This document shows, piece after piece, positions 37,627-45,636 of a stretch of 64,000 nt of DNA. Each line of letters opens with the position of its first letter. Positions within the stretch are counted from its first letter, which is position 1. Below the pieces are notes generated by a model. That model was not told the DNA's origin. It saw only the letters and a program-made list of their open reading frames with translations, and searched no databases. The stretch spans positions 1 to 64,000 of the forward strand of contig CAJMLY010000003.1 in NCBI GenBank assembly GCA_905214425.1, written 5' to 3'. The position numbers and the translations under genes were made by a program. The DNA is from an uncultured bacterium (GTDB taxonomy: Bacteria > Actinomycetota > Coriobacteriia > Coriobacteriales > Coriobacteriaceae).

Positions 37627-38145
37627 TTACGCCTCGTTTTCGATGGTGGCGCGGGCACGCTCGGCAGTCAGTTCTGCCAGACGTTCCTCGTCTACCAGGG
37701 TGAGGCCCTTGGTCGGACACGCCTCGGCACACGCCGGACCGCCGGGACGGTCCACGCACAGGTCGCACTTGAGCACGAAGCTCTTAGTCTGCGAACCCAC
37801 GCGCACGTCGCCCATCAAGACGGGGACCTGCGTGGTCGCCACGCTCACGGCGCCAAAGGGGCATGCCATGACGCAGCTCTTGCAACCGATGCAGTTGTCC
37901 TCGTTGACGCCGATGCGATGGTTCTTTGGATCAAAGAACAAGGCGCCCGTAGGGCAGGCCTTGGCGCACGGAGCGTCCTCGCAGTGGTGACATGCCACCG
38001 GCGCGGAAATCTCGTAGGTGCGCGTTACGCGCAAGCGAGGTGCGGCGATGTTGCCGGGAATATCGTGCGCCTCGATGCACGCCGCCATACAGGTTTGGCA
38101 CCCAATGCAGCGTGAAGAATCAGCCACGACTCGTTTATTGCCCAT
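37627..38145 (-). CDS. hydN: HydN-like four-cluster ferredoxin
   Basis: A 172-residue electron carrier with four [4Fe-4S] motifs (first CIGCQTCMAAC at C13-C23, then CHHCEDAPCAKACP, CIGCKSCVMACP, CDLCVDRPGGPACAEACP). In E. coli, hydN accompanies fdhF-related genes and aids FdhF activity. Here it lies 74 bases upstream of fdhF on the same strand and is probably the first gene of the formate hydrogenlyase unit. GGAGGG lies nine bases before the ATG at 38145. Confidence 0.9.
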   Translation of the reverse strand: MGNKRVVADSSRCIGCQTCMAACIEAHDIPGNIAAPRLRVTRTYEISAPVACHHCEDAPCAKACPTGALFFDPKNHRIGVNEDNCIGCKSCVMACPFGAVSVATTQVPVLMGDVRVGSQTKSFVLKCDLCVDRPGGPACAEACPTKGLTLVDEERLAELTAERARATIENEA

Positions 38146-38323
38146 GTTGTTCACTCCCTCCTGAATCCCATGCCGGAGAGACCCTGTCGACGTTACCCCA
38201 AGCCGCCCGTGGCCTGGCATCGGCGTATCGAGCGCATGCGGCGAAACAGGCGCTTCGATAGAGTTCCTCCAACGATATACAGGCTAAATATACGCAGTTG
38301 CAGGTGGCAAACTTGAGCATAGG

Positions 38324-38349
38324 CCCTGCAATACGGGTGTATTGCAGGG
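38324..38349. promoter_or_regulatory. Palindrome upstream of hydN-fdhF
   Basis: Arms CCCTGCAATAC and GTATTGCAGGG are perfectly complementary with a 4-base centre. It lies 180 bases upstream of the hydN start in a 428-base gap, with no T-run on either strand. A TATATT box is present nearer hydN (about 38287). This may be a regulator site, but no regulator gene is adjacent. Confidence 0.45.
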
Positions 38350-38473
38350 GTTTGGGCAGGTTGGAATTATTCTCTAGAAGCTATAAAGGTGAGTGTATTA
38401 CATGCGTACACCTCTGAAATTTTTACGCGCTCTCATTTTGGATGTACTACGCTTGTATTCGTGTTAATGGTTA

Positions 38474-38506
38474 TTTACTTGAGTAAAATAAAGTAATGGT
38501 TATAAG
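38474..38506 (+). promoter_or_regulatory. Putative promoter and operator of the toxin-antitoxin pair
   Basis: TTGAGT (38479-38484) and TATAAG (38501-38506) are 16 bases apart. The palindrome TTTACT-TG-AGTAAA (38474-38487) overlaps the -35 box, a natural place for autorepression by a ribbon-helix-helix antitoxin. The region is notably AT-rich compared with its surroundings. Confidence 0.5.
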
Positions 38507-38573
38507 ATTCTAAAAAGTCGGCACATGCCGCATTTGACCGACTATATTGCACGTTAGCTAAGGGAGGGCAGTG

Positions 38574-38897
38574 ATGTCATCGACGCAAAAACGAGCCATC
38601 CTGCAGGTGCGCATTCGCGAAGAGGACAAACAGCATGCCGAGCGCCTCTACGACGCCATGGGCACATCGCTTGCCGAGGCCGTTCGCCTTTTTGTCGCGC
38701 AGAGTATTTTGATGCGCAAGCTTCCCTTTCAGCCGGTCGCCGTGCGCTCAAAGGACGGCACCGCCGCCTATGGATCGCTCAAAGCATATGGAGATCCCAA
38801 TCGCCGCTCCGAGGAGCGCAATGCCTGGATTGAGTACCTTGCTACAAAAAGCGACGATTCGATTTTGGGTCCCGAGGAAGTAGATATCCATGAGTAG
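38574..38897 (+). CDS. RelB/DinJ-like ribbon-helix-helix antitoxin
   Basis: A 107-residue protein with an N-terminal ribbon-helix-helix pattern (AILQVRIREEDKQHAERLYD, then TSLAEAVRLFVAQS) followed by a basic, disordered-looking tail that could wrap the toxin. It is followed with an 8-base overlap by a PIN-domain gene, so the pair looks like a type II toxin-antitoxin module. GGGAGGG precedes the ATG. The partner combination is RelB/DinJ-type DNA-binding with a PIN toxin, not a RelE-type RNase. Confidence 0.75.
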   Translation: MSSTQKRAILQVRIREEDKQHAERLYDAMGTSLAEAVRLFVAQSILMRKLPFQPVAVRSKDGTAAYGSLKAYGDPNRRSEERNAWIEYLATKSDDSILGPEEVDIHE

Positions 38898-39366
38898 CAC
38901 CATCATCGACGAGACCGTCATCCTGCGCTACCTGCTTAACGACGACGAAGTTCTGTCACCGCGCGCCGCCAAGGTCATCGCCACACGCACCGCTCGCGTC
39001 TACCCCGAGATTATCACGCGCGTCGTGGTCACGCTGCGCGACGTCTATAAGGTTCCCCGCGCTGAGATTGCTACGGCCATGAGAAGGCTGCTCGATGACG
39101 TCATGGTCGACGAGCCCACCGTTGTCGCCCTTGCCGTCAAACTCTTTGGCAAGACCCATATGGACTTTACCGACTGCCTCCTCGCAGCCCGAACCGCCAT
39201 CTACAACGATGATGTCGTGAGCTTTGGCAAGCCCATCATCCAAGGCATGATCGACTACCGCCGCCAGCGCCAAACCGCTGCCGACGCTCGCGACCGCGCC
39301 GCCGAAGCCCGCAGCCGAAGCACCGACTCCACCATCGACAAGCTCCGCCACCAATCCCGCCACTAG
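38890..39366 (+). CDS. PIN-domain ribonuclease toxin
   Basis: A 158-residue PIN-domain protein. The acidic metal-binding pattern is visible: the early IDETVILRYLLNDD, a mid glutamate (YPEIITRVV) and DFTDCLLAARTA. The last 35 residues are a charged tail rich in Arg, Ala and Asp, longer than in typical VapC proteins. It overlaps the antitoxin gene and probably cleaves RNA when free. Confidence 0.72.
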   Translation: MSSTIIDETVILRYLLNDDEVLSPRAAKVIATRTARVYPEIITRVVVTLRDVYKVPRAEIATAMRRLLDDVMVDEPTVVALAVKLFGKTHMDFTDCLLAARTAIYNDDVVSFGKPIIQGMIDYRRQRQTAADARDRAAEARSRSTDSTIDKLRHQSRH

Positions 39367-39379
39367 CCCCATCCCCTCC

Positions 39380-39450
39380 TAAGTTGCGGTGAAATACGGA
39401 CTGTTTTTGCTGGTCAAACCGCAAAACAGTCCGTATTTTACCGCAACTTA
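39380..39450. repeat. Inverted repeat IR-A, copy 4
   Basis: Arms TAAGTTGCGGTGAAATACGG and CCGTATTTTACCGCAACTTA, extended by ACTGTTTT / AAAACAGT, with a loop of about 14 bases. It sits between the convergent 3' ends of the PIN toxin gene and the AbiEi-like gene. Confidence 0.88.
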
Positions 39451-39476
39451 TTGAAGGTGGACCGCGAACGATTTCG

Positions 39477-40496
39477 CTATCGGGATTCGGCGTAGGGTTT
39501 TGTTGTCGGAATGCCGTAGCCGCGCATCATGGCACCGAACGATTCTACGTCATAGGTGTCCGAGAGTTTGAAATGAATGACGTTGTGGCCCATGGCGCGA
39601 AGGTTCGCGTCGCGCATGAGGGCCGCTCGATACGTTTTTGCCGCCGCCTGCTCTGGATCATTTTGAGCTTCGTCTTCAAACTTGCCTAGCCCATGCAGCT
39701 CTGCCAGCGTCCATGAGCCGCCTGGCATCTGCCAGCCATAATCTGCTAGATAATAGCCAGCGTTTCCCGGTCGCGTTATCTCAACTTGAAGCTCGGGCGC
39801 GGCAACCCCAGCGAGAATCATCGCTGCTCTCGCCTCAGACTCGCCGCCATTGTCTGACCTGCCGTCCATATACTCAAAAACGTCAAAAGCACGCGCGATG
39901 CCATGCAACCCTCGGCAATTTGCCTGCGCGTATGCTCGCAGTTCTTCGCGTTCGACATCGTACTCACGGGCCAAGCCATCGACATAGCCCAGCGCATAGC
40001 GAAAGGCGCTCGTTCGAGCGATATCAACAAACGTTCGACACGGATCCGTCAGTGTAAACAGACCTAGCCGCCACACTTCGCCCGCCCGCCAGCGCTTGTA
40101 TTCAACGAACTCATACGTATCACGCCTTGTAGACCGTGGCAGCAGTACTTGCACTTTATCCAGAAGCGTATACGCCGAGCCGATGCCGTAGAGCAGCGCT
40201 GCCGTCGATCCGCAAAACACAGCATCCGGTTCAACGACCGCAATAGCGGATGCCAGCTGAAAGATGCGATCTTCAACCCCAAGATTATTCCAATAGACCG
40301 GATCCGCATACACATGGTTGTAAAGACGAAGCATGAGCTCTTCCTGCATAAGCTCGCGCGCACGGCGTTCATCCCAAGGATCAATTGTTATAAGCAGCTG
40401 TCCATCTTGATGAATTCCAACGGCCGAGAATAGCATTCTTGCATATGACTGCGGAAAATGTTTGCCTTTATCGAGCATGGCCAACCCCATAACCAT
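39477..40496 (-). CDS. AbiEi-antitoxin-like protein with C-terminal nuclease-like domain
   Basis: A 339-residue protein. The middle part (about 85-190) resembles AbiEi-type antitoxin/regulator proteins (VFCGSTAALLYGIG, LTDPCRTFVDIAR). The C-terminal part (about 215-335) looks like a Vsr/DUF559-type restriction-endonuclease fold: SEARAAMIL, LQVEI, YLADYGW, LAELHGLGKFED, ending RAMGHNVIHF. There is no AbiEii-like partner next to it, so it appears to be an orphan. The start is not well supported by a ribosome site; ATG 40496 and ATG 40478 are both possible. Function unknown. Confidence 0.55.
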   Translation of the reverse strand: MVMGLAMLDKGKHFPQSYARMLFSAVGIHQDGQLLITIDPWDERRARELMQEELMLRLYNHVYADPVYWNNLGVEDRIFQLASAIAVVEPDAVFCGSTAALLYGIGSAYTLLDKVQVLLPRSTRRDTYEFVEYKRWRAGEVWRLGLFTLTDPCRTFVDIARTSAFRYALGYVDGLAREYDVEREELRAYAQANCRGLHGIARAFDVFEYMDGRSDNGGESEARAAMILAGVAAPELQVEITRPGNAGYYLADYGWQMPGGSWTLAELHGLGKFEDEAQNDPEQAAAKTYRAALMRDANLRAMGHNVIHFKLSDTYDVESFGAMMRGYGIPTTKPYAESR

Positions 40497-40663
40497 CACG
40501 GCGGAGAGAATACCATTACGCTATCGCATGCTTCCGTCCGCAGGCCTTGCCAAAAGCTGACCAAAAGCTTGACGCCGCAGGTCAGAGCTTCAAAAAATAA
40601 TTCCACTCTCGGTAGACGGTCGCTACGACCCTCCCAACGGCATCAAAATCCAACCTTACAAAT

Positions 40664-40730
40664 AGTTGCGGTGAAATACGGACTACATGGGCCATAAAAG
40701 CCGGAAAACAGTCCGTATTTCACCGCAACT
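40664..40730. repeat. Inverted repeat IR-A, copy 5
   Basis: Arms AGTTGCGGTGAAATACGGAC and GTCCGTATTTCACCGCAACT around a loop of about 27 bases. It lies between tRNA-Gly and the AbiEi-like gene. The rest of the 40497-40811 gap shows no gene. Confidence 0.88.
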
Positions 40731-40811
40731 TAGGAGGGGATGTGGGGTCCCCGGCATGTATATGAAAACAGCTCTGGTCCCAAAAAGAATCAGAGCCATT
40801 CATCTATCTTA

Positions 40812-40885
40812 TGGAGCGGGCGACGGGAATCGAACCCGCGTCATCAGCTTGGAAGGCTGGGGTTCTACCATTGAACTACGCCCGC
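40812..40885 (-). tRNA. tRNA-Gly (anticodon UCC)
   Basis: A 74-base cloverleaf: acceptor GCGGGCG / CGCCCGC, D-arm with TTCAATGGTAGAA, anticodon loop CTTCCAA reading TCC, T-loop GGTTCGATTCC, and encoded CCA at 40812-40814. Confidence 0.95.
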
Positions 40886-40891
40886 AAGATA

Positions 40892-40968
40892 TGGTCGGGA
40901 CGACAGGATTTGAACCTGCGACATCCTGCTCCCAAAGCAGGCGCGCTACCAAACTGCGCCACGTCCCG
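40892..40968 (-). tRNA. tRNA-Pro (anticodon UGG)
   Basis: A 77-base cloverleaf: acceptor CGGGACG / CGTCCCG, anticodon arm CCTGC-TTTGGGA-GCAGG reading TGG, T-loop GGTTCAAATCC, and encoded CCA at 40892-40894. It lies six bases upstream of tRNA-Gly and is probably co-transcribed. Confidence 0.95.
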
Positions 40969-41059
40969 AAGGTGTTGAGCAGCTAAGGTCTAAACCTTGC
41001 GTGTCCCAAAGCGAAGGAAATTATAGGGGAGACTCCCCGCCTATGCAAGCGACGATACC

Positions 41060-42418
41060 CTAGCTCCTCGAATGTGCGACAAACTGGCTATGGGCCAGGC
41101 CTATCACAAAGGCCACCACGGCGACCGGCGCCCACGCGGCTCCAATGTCCGCCAACGGCAGCGCATCGAACGGCAGCCACACGCCCGCAAAGAACGCGTC
41201 GCGGACCGAGGTGATCACACTCTGCACCACGACCACGCCGCCGACCCAAACCCACACCTGCGGATGGGCGTCGCAAAAACCGTGCACCAGGCCCATCAGC
41301 ACCAGCACAATGGCGACGGGGTACAAGGCGTTGAGCATGGGCACCGAGAACATGAGGATCATGTCGAGGCCCACGTTGGAGAGCACGCACGAAAACGCCG
41401 CGAACACAAAGGCGAGAACCGCAAAGGGACGGCGCATGGCCTCCTCGGAGGCCTCCGCTCCCCCTTCGACCACATACGTCTCACAGAAGTAACGCGAGCA
41501 GCAGCTGATGAGGCCGATGCACACGTTCATGCAGGCAAGGAAAAAGATCGCGAAGACCACGACCGTGCCGGCAAGGCCAAAGTGCATGGAGGCAGAGCGG
41601 GCAAGGATGGCAGCGCCGTTGGTGGCATCGGGCATAACCGTACTGAGCTGCATGCCGGCAAGCGCCAGGCCGCAGTAGATGACGGCCATGAGCGCACCGG
41701 CGATCACACCGGAGCGCGAAATCTCAAAGGCCACGCGCTTGTCGTCGGTAACGCCCAGCTCGTGGATAGTCTCGGCGATGATAATGCCGAAGGCGAGCGA
41801 CGCGAGCAGGTCCATGGTCTGGTAGCCGGTCAAAAAGCCCTGCACGGCAGCACCCGCATCGTAGGGAGCCTGAGGCGCGGCAACCGGTCCCAGCGGCGAG
41901 ATCACGGCAGCACCCACAACCAGCACGATGAGCGCGATAAGCGCGGGGCCCGTAATGCGGCCGAGCACGCGTGTGATGACACCCGGGCGCAGCGTGAGCA
42001 CAAACGCGACTGCGAAGAACCCGATGGCAAACACCAGGCGAGCCGTGCCAAGCGAGACACCCTCGGGCAGCAGCGGCACCAACATCTCGAAGGCCGTGGA
42101 GCTCGTGCGCGGAATGGCCAGGCACGGGCCGATGGCAAGATACACCGCCGCGACAAAGAACTCGCCAAACTTGGGGTGCACGCGGCCGGCAAGCTCGCGC
42201 GCCGTTCCGGCAAGCGCCACGGCGATAAAGCCCATGACGGGCAGGCCGATGGCGGCAACCAGAAAGCCGAGCATGGCGACCGGCGTGGCAGAACCTGCCT
42301 GCAGCGCCAGCAGCGGCGGGATAATGAGATTGCCGGCGCCAAAGAGCATCGAGAATAGGGCGATGCCGACAGTGACGACATGGTCGGAGCGCAGACCACG
42401 CGGGGTGGATGAAGCCAT
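41060..42418 (-). CDS. brnQ: Branched-chain amino acid carrier (LIVCS/BrnQ family)
   Basis: A 452-residue membrane protein with about 12 predicted helices, matching the LIVCS family of cation-coupled leucine/isoleucine/valine importers. The typical start (GIALFSMLFGAGNLIIPPLL), GYQTMDLLASLAFG and ATNGAAIL are visible. The ATG at 42418 follows GAAAGGTGGTCCC; a much longer upstream frame is Arg- and Cys-rich and not homologous. It is separated from the cysteine desulfurase gene upstream by a strong terminator. Confidence 0.9.
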   Translation of the reverse strand: MASSTPRGLRSDHVVTVGIALFSMLFGAGNLIIPPLLALQAGSATPVAMLGFLVAAIGLPVMGFIAVALAGTARELAGRVHPKFGEFFVAAVYLAIGPCLAIPRTSSTAFEMLVPLLPEGVSLGTARLVFAIGFFAVAFVLTLRPGVITRVLGRITGPALIALIVLVVGAAVISPLGPVAAPQAPYDAGAAVQGFLTGYQTMDLLASLAFGIIIAETIHELGVTDDKRVAFEISRSGVIAGALMAVIYCGLALAGMQLSTVMPDATNGAAILARSASMHFGLAGTVVVFAIFFLACMNVCIGLISCCSRYFCETYVVEGGAEASEEAMRRPFAVLAFVFAAFSCVLSNVGLDMILMFSVPMLNALYPVAIVLVLMGLVHGFCDAHPQVWVWVGGVVVVQSVITSVRDAFFAGVWLPFDALPLADIGAAWAPVAVVAFVIGLAHSQFVAHSRS

Positions 42419-42440
42419 GGGACCACCTTTCGGGTCGAAA

Positions 42441-42472
42441 CAAAAACGGGACGGGCAAAAACACCCGTCCCG
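42441..42472 (-). terminator. Intrinsic terminator after the selenium operon
   Basis: On the minus strand CGGGACGGG pairs with CCCGTCCCG across an 8-base loop and is followed by TTTTTGTTT. It marks the end of the operon that begins at 48839. Confidence 0.9.
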
Positions 42473-42495
42473 CAAGTATAAACGGTCTAGCAGCT

Positions 42496-43635
42496 TTAGC
42501 AGGCTAAATCGCACAGAGCATCGATAGCCGTGTCGACTTCTTCGGTCGTGTTGAAATACCCAAACGAGAAGCGAACAACACCCTGGCGCTCGGTCCCGAG
42601 CGCGCGGTGCATGAGCGGAGCGCAATGGGCACCGGGGCGCGTCGCAATCCCCCACCCTTGCATGAGCGCGTCCGAGATCTCGGCAGAGTCGATATCGCCC
42701 ACGTTGAGCGACACGATCGCCGAGCGCGCGGGTTGGTCAAACGCACCGTAGAGCTTAATCCCCGGAATCTCGCGCACACCGGCAAGGAAGCGATCAGCGA
42801 GCGCACGCTCGTGGGCAGCAATCGTCTCCACCCCACCCTGGGCCTCGATAAAGTCGAGACCAGCGGAAAGGCCGGCGATACCGTGGCCGTTGAGCGTGCC
42901 CGCCTCAAGGCGCGTGGGCCACTCCATGGGCTGCAACGTATCGAAGCTGTGCACGCCCGTGCCGCCCATGGCCCACGGCGCCACGTCAATGCCCTCCGCC
43001 ACGGCCAGCCCGCCGGTCCCCTGCGGACCCATGAGCCCCTTGTGGCCAGTAAAGCACACAACATCGAGCCCCATGGCATTCATGTCAATCTTCGCCGTAC
43101 CAGCAGACTGCGAGGCATCGATGATCACCAGCGCGCCGGCCGCATGGGCCATGGCAGCCACGCGTGCAACGTCGACCGCGTTGCCGGTCACATTGGAGGC
43201 GTGCGTCACCACCACGGCACGCGTACCGGGCGTGACCAGCCGCTCGAGCTCGTCGTAGTCGAGCACGCCGCTCGCATCGCAACCCGCATGCTCAACCGTC
43301 ACACCCTGCTCCGTCGCCAAGCGGTTGAGCGGACGTAGCACCGAGTTGTGCTCAAGCACCGTCGTGACCACGCGATCGCCGGGGCGCACCACGCCATTGA
43401 TGACGGTGTTGAGCGCCGCCGTGGAGTTGGGCGTAAAGCACACATGGTCCGCCCTCGGGCAACCCAAAAGGCGCGCGAGCTTGGCACGGCAGCCATGAAT
43501 CGTACGAGCGGCATCGAGGGCACCCGACGTGGCGCCGCGCCCGGCATTGCCGAGCGAGCACATCGCCTGCGTCACGGCATCGATGACCGTCTGCGGCTTG
43601 TGCATGGTCGTCGCCGCGTTATCCAGATAGATCAT
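42496..43635 (-). CDS. Cysteine desulfurase / selenocysteine lyase-like aminotransferase class V
   Basis: A 379-residue PLP enzyme of the NifS/SufS superfamily. Visible features are MIYLDNAATT at the start, the Schiff-base lysine in FTGHKGLMGPQG, and the nucleophilic cysteine in TRPGAHCAPL. It belongs to the type of cysteine desulfurase found next to YedF and SelD, where it probably mobilises selenium (or sulfur) as a persulfide or selane. The ATG follows GGAGGT and overlaps the DUF3343 stop codon (ATGA), indicating translational coupling and a shared pathway. Confidence 0.9.
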   Translation of the reverse strand: MIYLDNAATTMHKPQTVIDAVTQAMCSLGNAGRGATSGALDAARTIHGCRAKLARLLGCPRADHVCFTPNSTAALNTVINGVVRPGDRVVTTVLEHNSVLRPLNRLATEQGVTVEHAGCDASGVLDYDELERLVTPGTRAVVVTHASNVTGNAVDVARVAAMAHAAGALVIIDASQSAGTAKIDMNAMGLDVVCFTGHKGLMGPQGTGGLAVAEGIDVAPWAMGGTGVHSFDTLQPMEWPTRLEAGTLNGHGIAGLSAGLDFIEAQGGVETIAAHERALADRFLAGVREIPGIKLYGAFDQPARSAIVSLNVGDIDSAEISDALMQGWGIATRPGAHCAPLMHRALGTERQGVVRFSFGYFNTTEEVDTAIDALCDLAC

Positions 43636-43883
43636 CGCACGACCTCCCACATATCAATCACGGTATAGCCCTCGGTGGGAACGCCCGCCGCAGCAAGCTC
43701 GCTGCGCAGCAGCTCCTCATCGGCAGGCAACGCCTTCCACGCCAGACCGCAGCCGGCAGCGACCTCCCCGGGCACGGGAATCGTTCGCCCGGGAAGACCG
43801 CGCTCAATGCACAGGGACTCGCAGCCCATGGCGGCCGCCGTGGTGGGAAACGTGATGACAAGCGCCGGGCGCTTCTCCCTCAT
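43632..43883 (-). CDS. DUF3343 putative Se/S carrier-like protein
   Basis: An 83-residue protein, essentially one DUF3343 domain. The conserved motif GRTIPVPGEVAAGCGLAW includes a cysteine that could carry a persulfide or selenyl group. It lies between yedF and the cysteine desulfurase gene and overlaps the latter by four bases. Its Cys-rich relative is at 15547-15942. ATG 43883 follows TTGGAG. Confidence 0.8.
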   Translation of the reverse strand: MREKRPALVITFPTTAAAMGCESLCIERGLPGRTIPVPGEVAAGCGLAWKALPADEELLRSELAAAGVPTEGYTVIDMWEVVR

Positions 43884-43902
43884 GGCAACTCCAACCAATA
43901 CG

Positions 43903-44529
43903 CTACGGGCGCACGACGCGCACGGCCTGCTCCATCTTCTCCACGATCACGTACATGTTGGTGACCTCGCCCACTGCAAGCTGGTCCTTAATGCCATAGT
44001 GGTCGAGGCAGGTGCCACAGGTAAGGATCTCGACGCCCTGCTCGGCCAGACCCTTCAGGTCGTCGAGTACCGGTGAGCCCTCGACGGTGAGCTTGGCGCC
44101 GCCGTTGTAGAACAGCATGGTCGCGGGCAGCTCCTCCTGCTGCGTCACGGCAAAGATGAAGGCCTTCATGAGCTTGTGGCCCAGCTCGTCGTCGCCACGG
44201 CCCATGCAGTCGGTGTAGACGGAAATGACGAGCTTGCCCTTGCCGGCGCTGGCATCACAGAAGGCAGCGCCATCTTGCTCGGGATCGGCCACGGCAACGG
44301 CGCCAGAGGTCGCCACGGTCACGTGCCACTCGGCGTCAGAAGCCTTCTCGACCGAGGCCGTGCAGCCCTTCTCCTGCGCCATCTTGGAAATGTTCTTGAC
44401 GGCGGTCTCGTTGTCGACCGAGGTCACCACGGCACCCTCGCCATCAAGCTGTTTGAGTGCCTTAAGCGTCTTGACGACGGGCAGCGGGCAGGCATCGCCC
44501 ATGGCATTGACTTCAATTTTGGTAGACAT
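43903..44529 (-). CDS. yedF: Sulfurtransferase-like selenium metabolism protein YedF
   Basis: A 208-residue two-domain protein. The N-terminal TusA/SirA-like domain has the CPxP motif ACPLPVV (C14). The C-terminal DsrE-like domain (about 97-208) includes VYTDCMGRGDDELG and ILTCGTCLDHYG. This architecture tracks selenium-using bacteria and is thought to relay or hold selenium for SelD. It lies directly after selD with GAAAGGAAAAACT as ribosome site. Confidence 0.92.
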   Translation of the reverse strand: MSTKIEVNAMGDACPLPVVKTLKALKQLDGEGAVVTSVDNETAVKNISKMAQEKGCTASVEKASDAEWHVTVATSGAVAVADPEQDGAAFCDASAGKGKLVISVYTDCMGRGDDELGHKLMKAFIFAVTQQEELPATMLFYNGGAKLTVEGSPVLDDLKGLAEQGVEILTCGTCLDHYGIKDQLAVGEVTNMYVIVEKMEQAVRVVRP

Positions 44530-44586
44530 AGTTTTTCCTTTCGAATAAATCGTTTTAGAACGGTACAGAGTTCAATGAACGTGTCG

Positions 44587-45636
44587 TTAAAGGACAACGT
44601 GGACGGCAGGACCGCCTGGCACCGGCTCGCACACGCGACCGACGACGGCGGCGATACGTCCCTCGGCATCCAGGCGGCGCGCAAGCTCATCCACATCGGC
44701 AGCAGGCGCCGCGATGAGTAGGCCACCCGAGGTCTGCGGATCGTACAGCGCGTCGAGCATGCCCGGCTCCAGGTCCTCGTCGGCAGCCACGCGCGGGCCA
44801 AAGAAGTCCTGGTTACGGTAGGAGCCCGCGGGGATAATGCCCAGACGCGCCATGTCGAGCACCTGGTCAAAGAGCGGCACCGCCCCCGACGCAAGCTCAA
44901 TCTGCACGCCCGAGCCCTCGGCCATCTCGCACGCGTGCCCGATCAGACCAAAGCCCGTAATGTCGGTGCAGCCGTGAAGCTCGAGTCCCTCGGCTAGGCG
45001 AATCGGCGCCTCGTTGAGGGTGCGCATCGAGTCAAACATCGGGCTAGCCTCGTCCTGCTCGATAAGCTCGCCCTTAATGGCCGTGGTGATGATGCCCGAG
45101 CCGATGGCCTTGGTCAGCAGCAGAACATCGCCCACGCGCGCGCCGCTGTTGGCGAGCATGCGGTCGAGCGCGACAAAGCCGCTCACGGACAGGCCGTACT
45201 TGGGCTCGTCGTCGTTGATGGTGTGACCGCCCGCGATGGAGCAACCCGCCTCGACGCACTTGTCGGCGCCGCCCGCCAGAATCTGACCTGCGACCTCGAC
45301 GCCCAGGCAACTGGGAATGCACAGCAGGTTCATGGCATGGCTCGGCCGCCCGCCCATGGCGTAGATATCCGACAGCGAGTTTGCCGCGGCAATCTGGCCA
45401 AACAGAAACGGGTCGTCGACCATCGGCGGGAAGAAGTCAATGGACTGCACGAGCCCCAGGTTCTCCCCTACGCGGAAGACGCTCGCATCGTCGGAGGTAT
45501 CGAACCCCACGAGCAAGTTGTCGTTATGCACATTGGGTAAATCGCCCAGGACCTGGGCGAGGGCTCCGGGAGCCAACTTAGCGGCTCAACCGCTCGCGGC
45601 CGTCATGGACGTGAGCCTCACGGTGTCCTTAGCCAT
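44587..45636 (-). CDS. selD: Selenide, water dikinase, itself a selenoprotein (Sec17)
   Basis: A 349-residue ATP-dependent enzyme making selenophosphate from selenide. The true start is ATG 45636. Codon 17 is UGA (45586-45588) in the context TAASG-Sec-AAKLAPG, exactly where E. coli SelD has catalytic Cys17, and the next lysine (AAK) matches Lys20. Conserved ATP and metal motifs follow (VGFDTSDDASV, AMGGRPSHAMN, AGGHTINDDEP, DPQTSGGLL). Beginning translation after the UGA would give a protein lacking the catalytic residue. The start overlaps the glycosyltransferase gene by eight bases. Confidence 0.95.
45542..45560 (-). promoter_or_regulatory. Putative SECIS element of selD
   Basis: From 26 bases after the UGA, TCGCCCAG pairs with CTGGGCGA, giving an apical AGGTCCT-type loop similar to the AGGUCU loop of the fdhF element. 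A second small stem (GGCTC-CCG-GAGCC) lies closer to the UGA. Confidence 0.6.

Noticed and set aside
44587..45576. SelD beginning at a TTG after the UGA
   Set aside because: That protein would lack the catalytic residue, and the upstream frame through UGA matches the family N-terminus with its own ATG.
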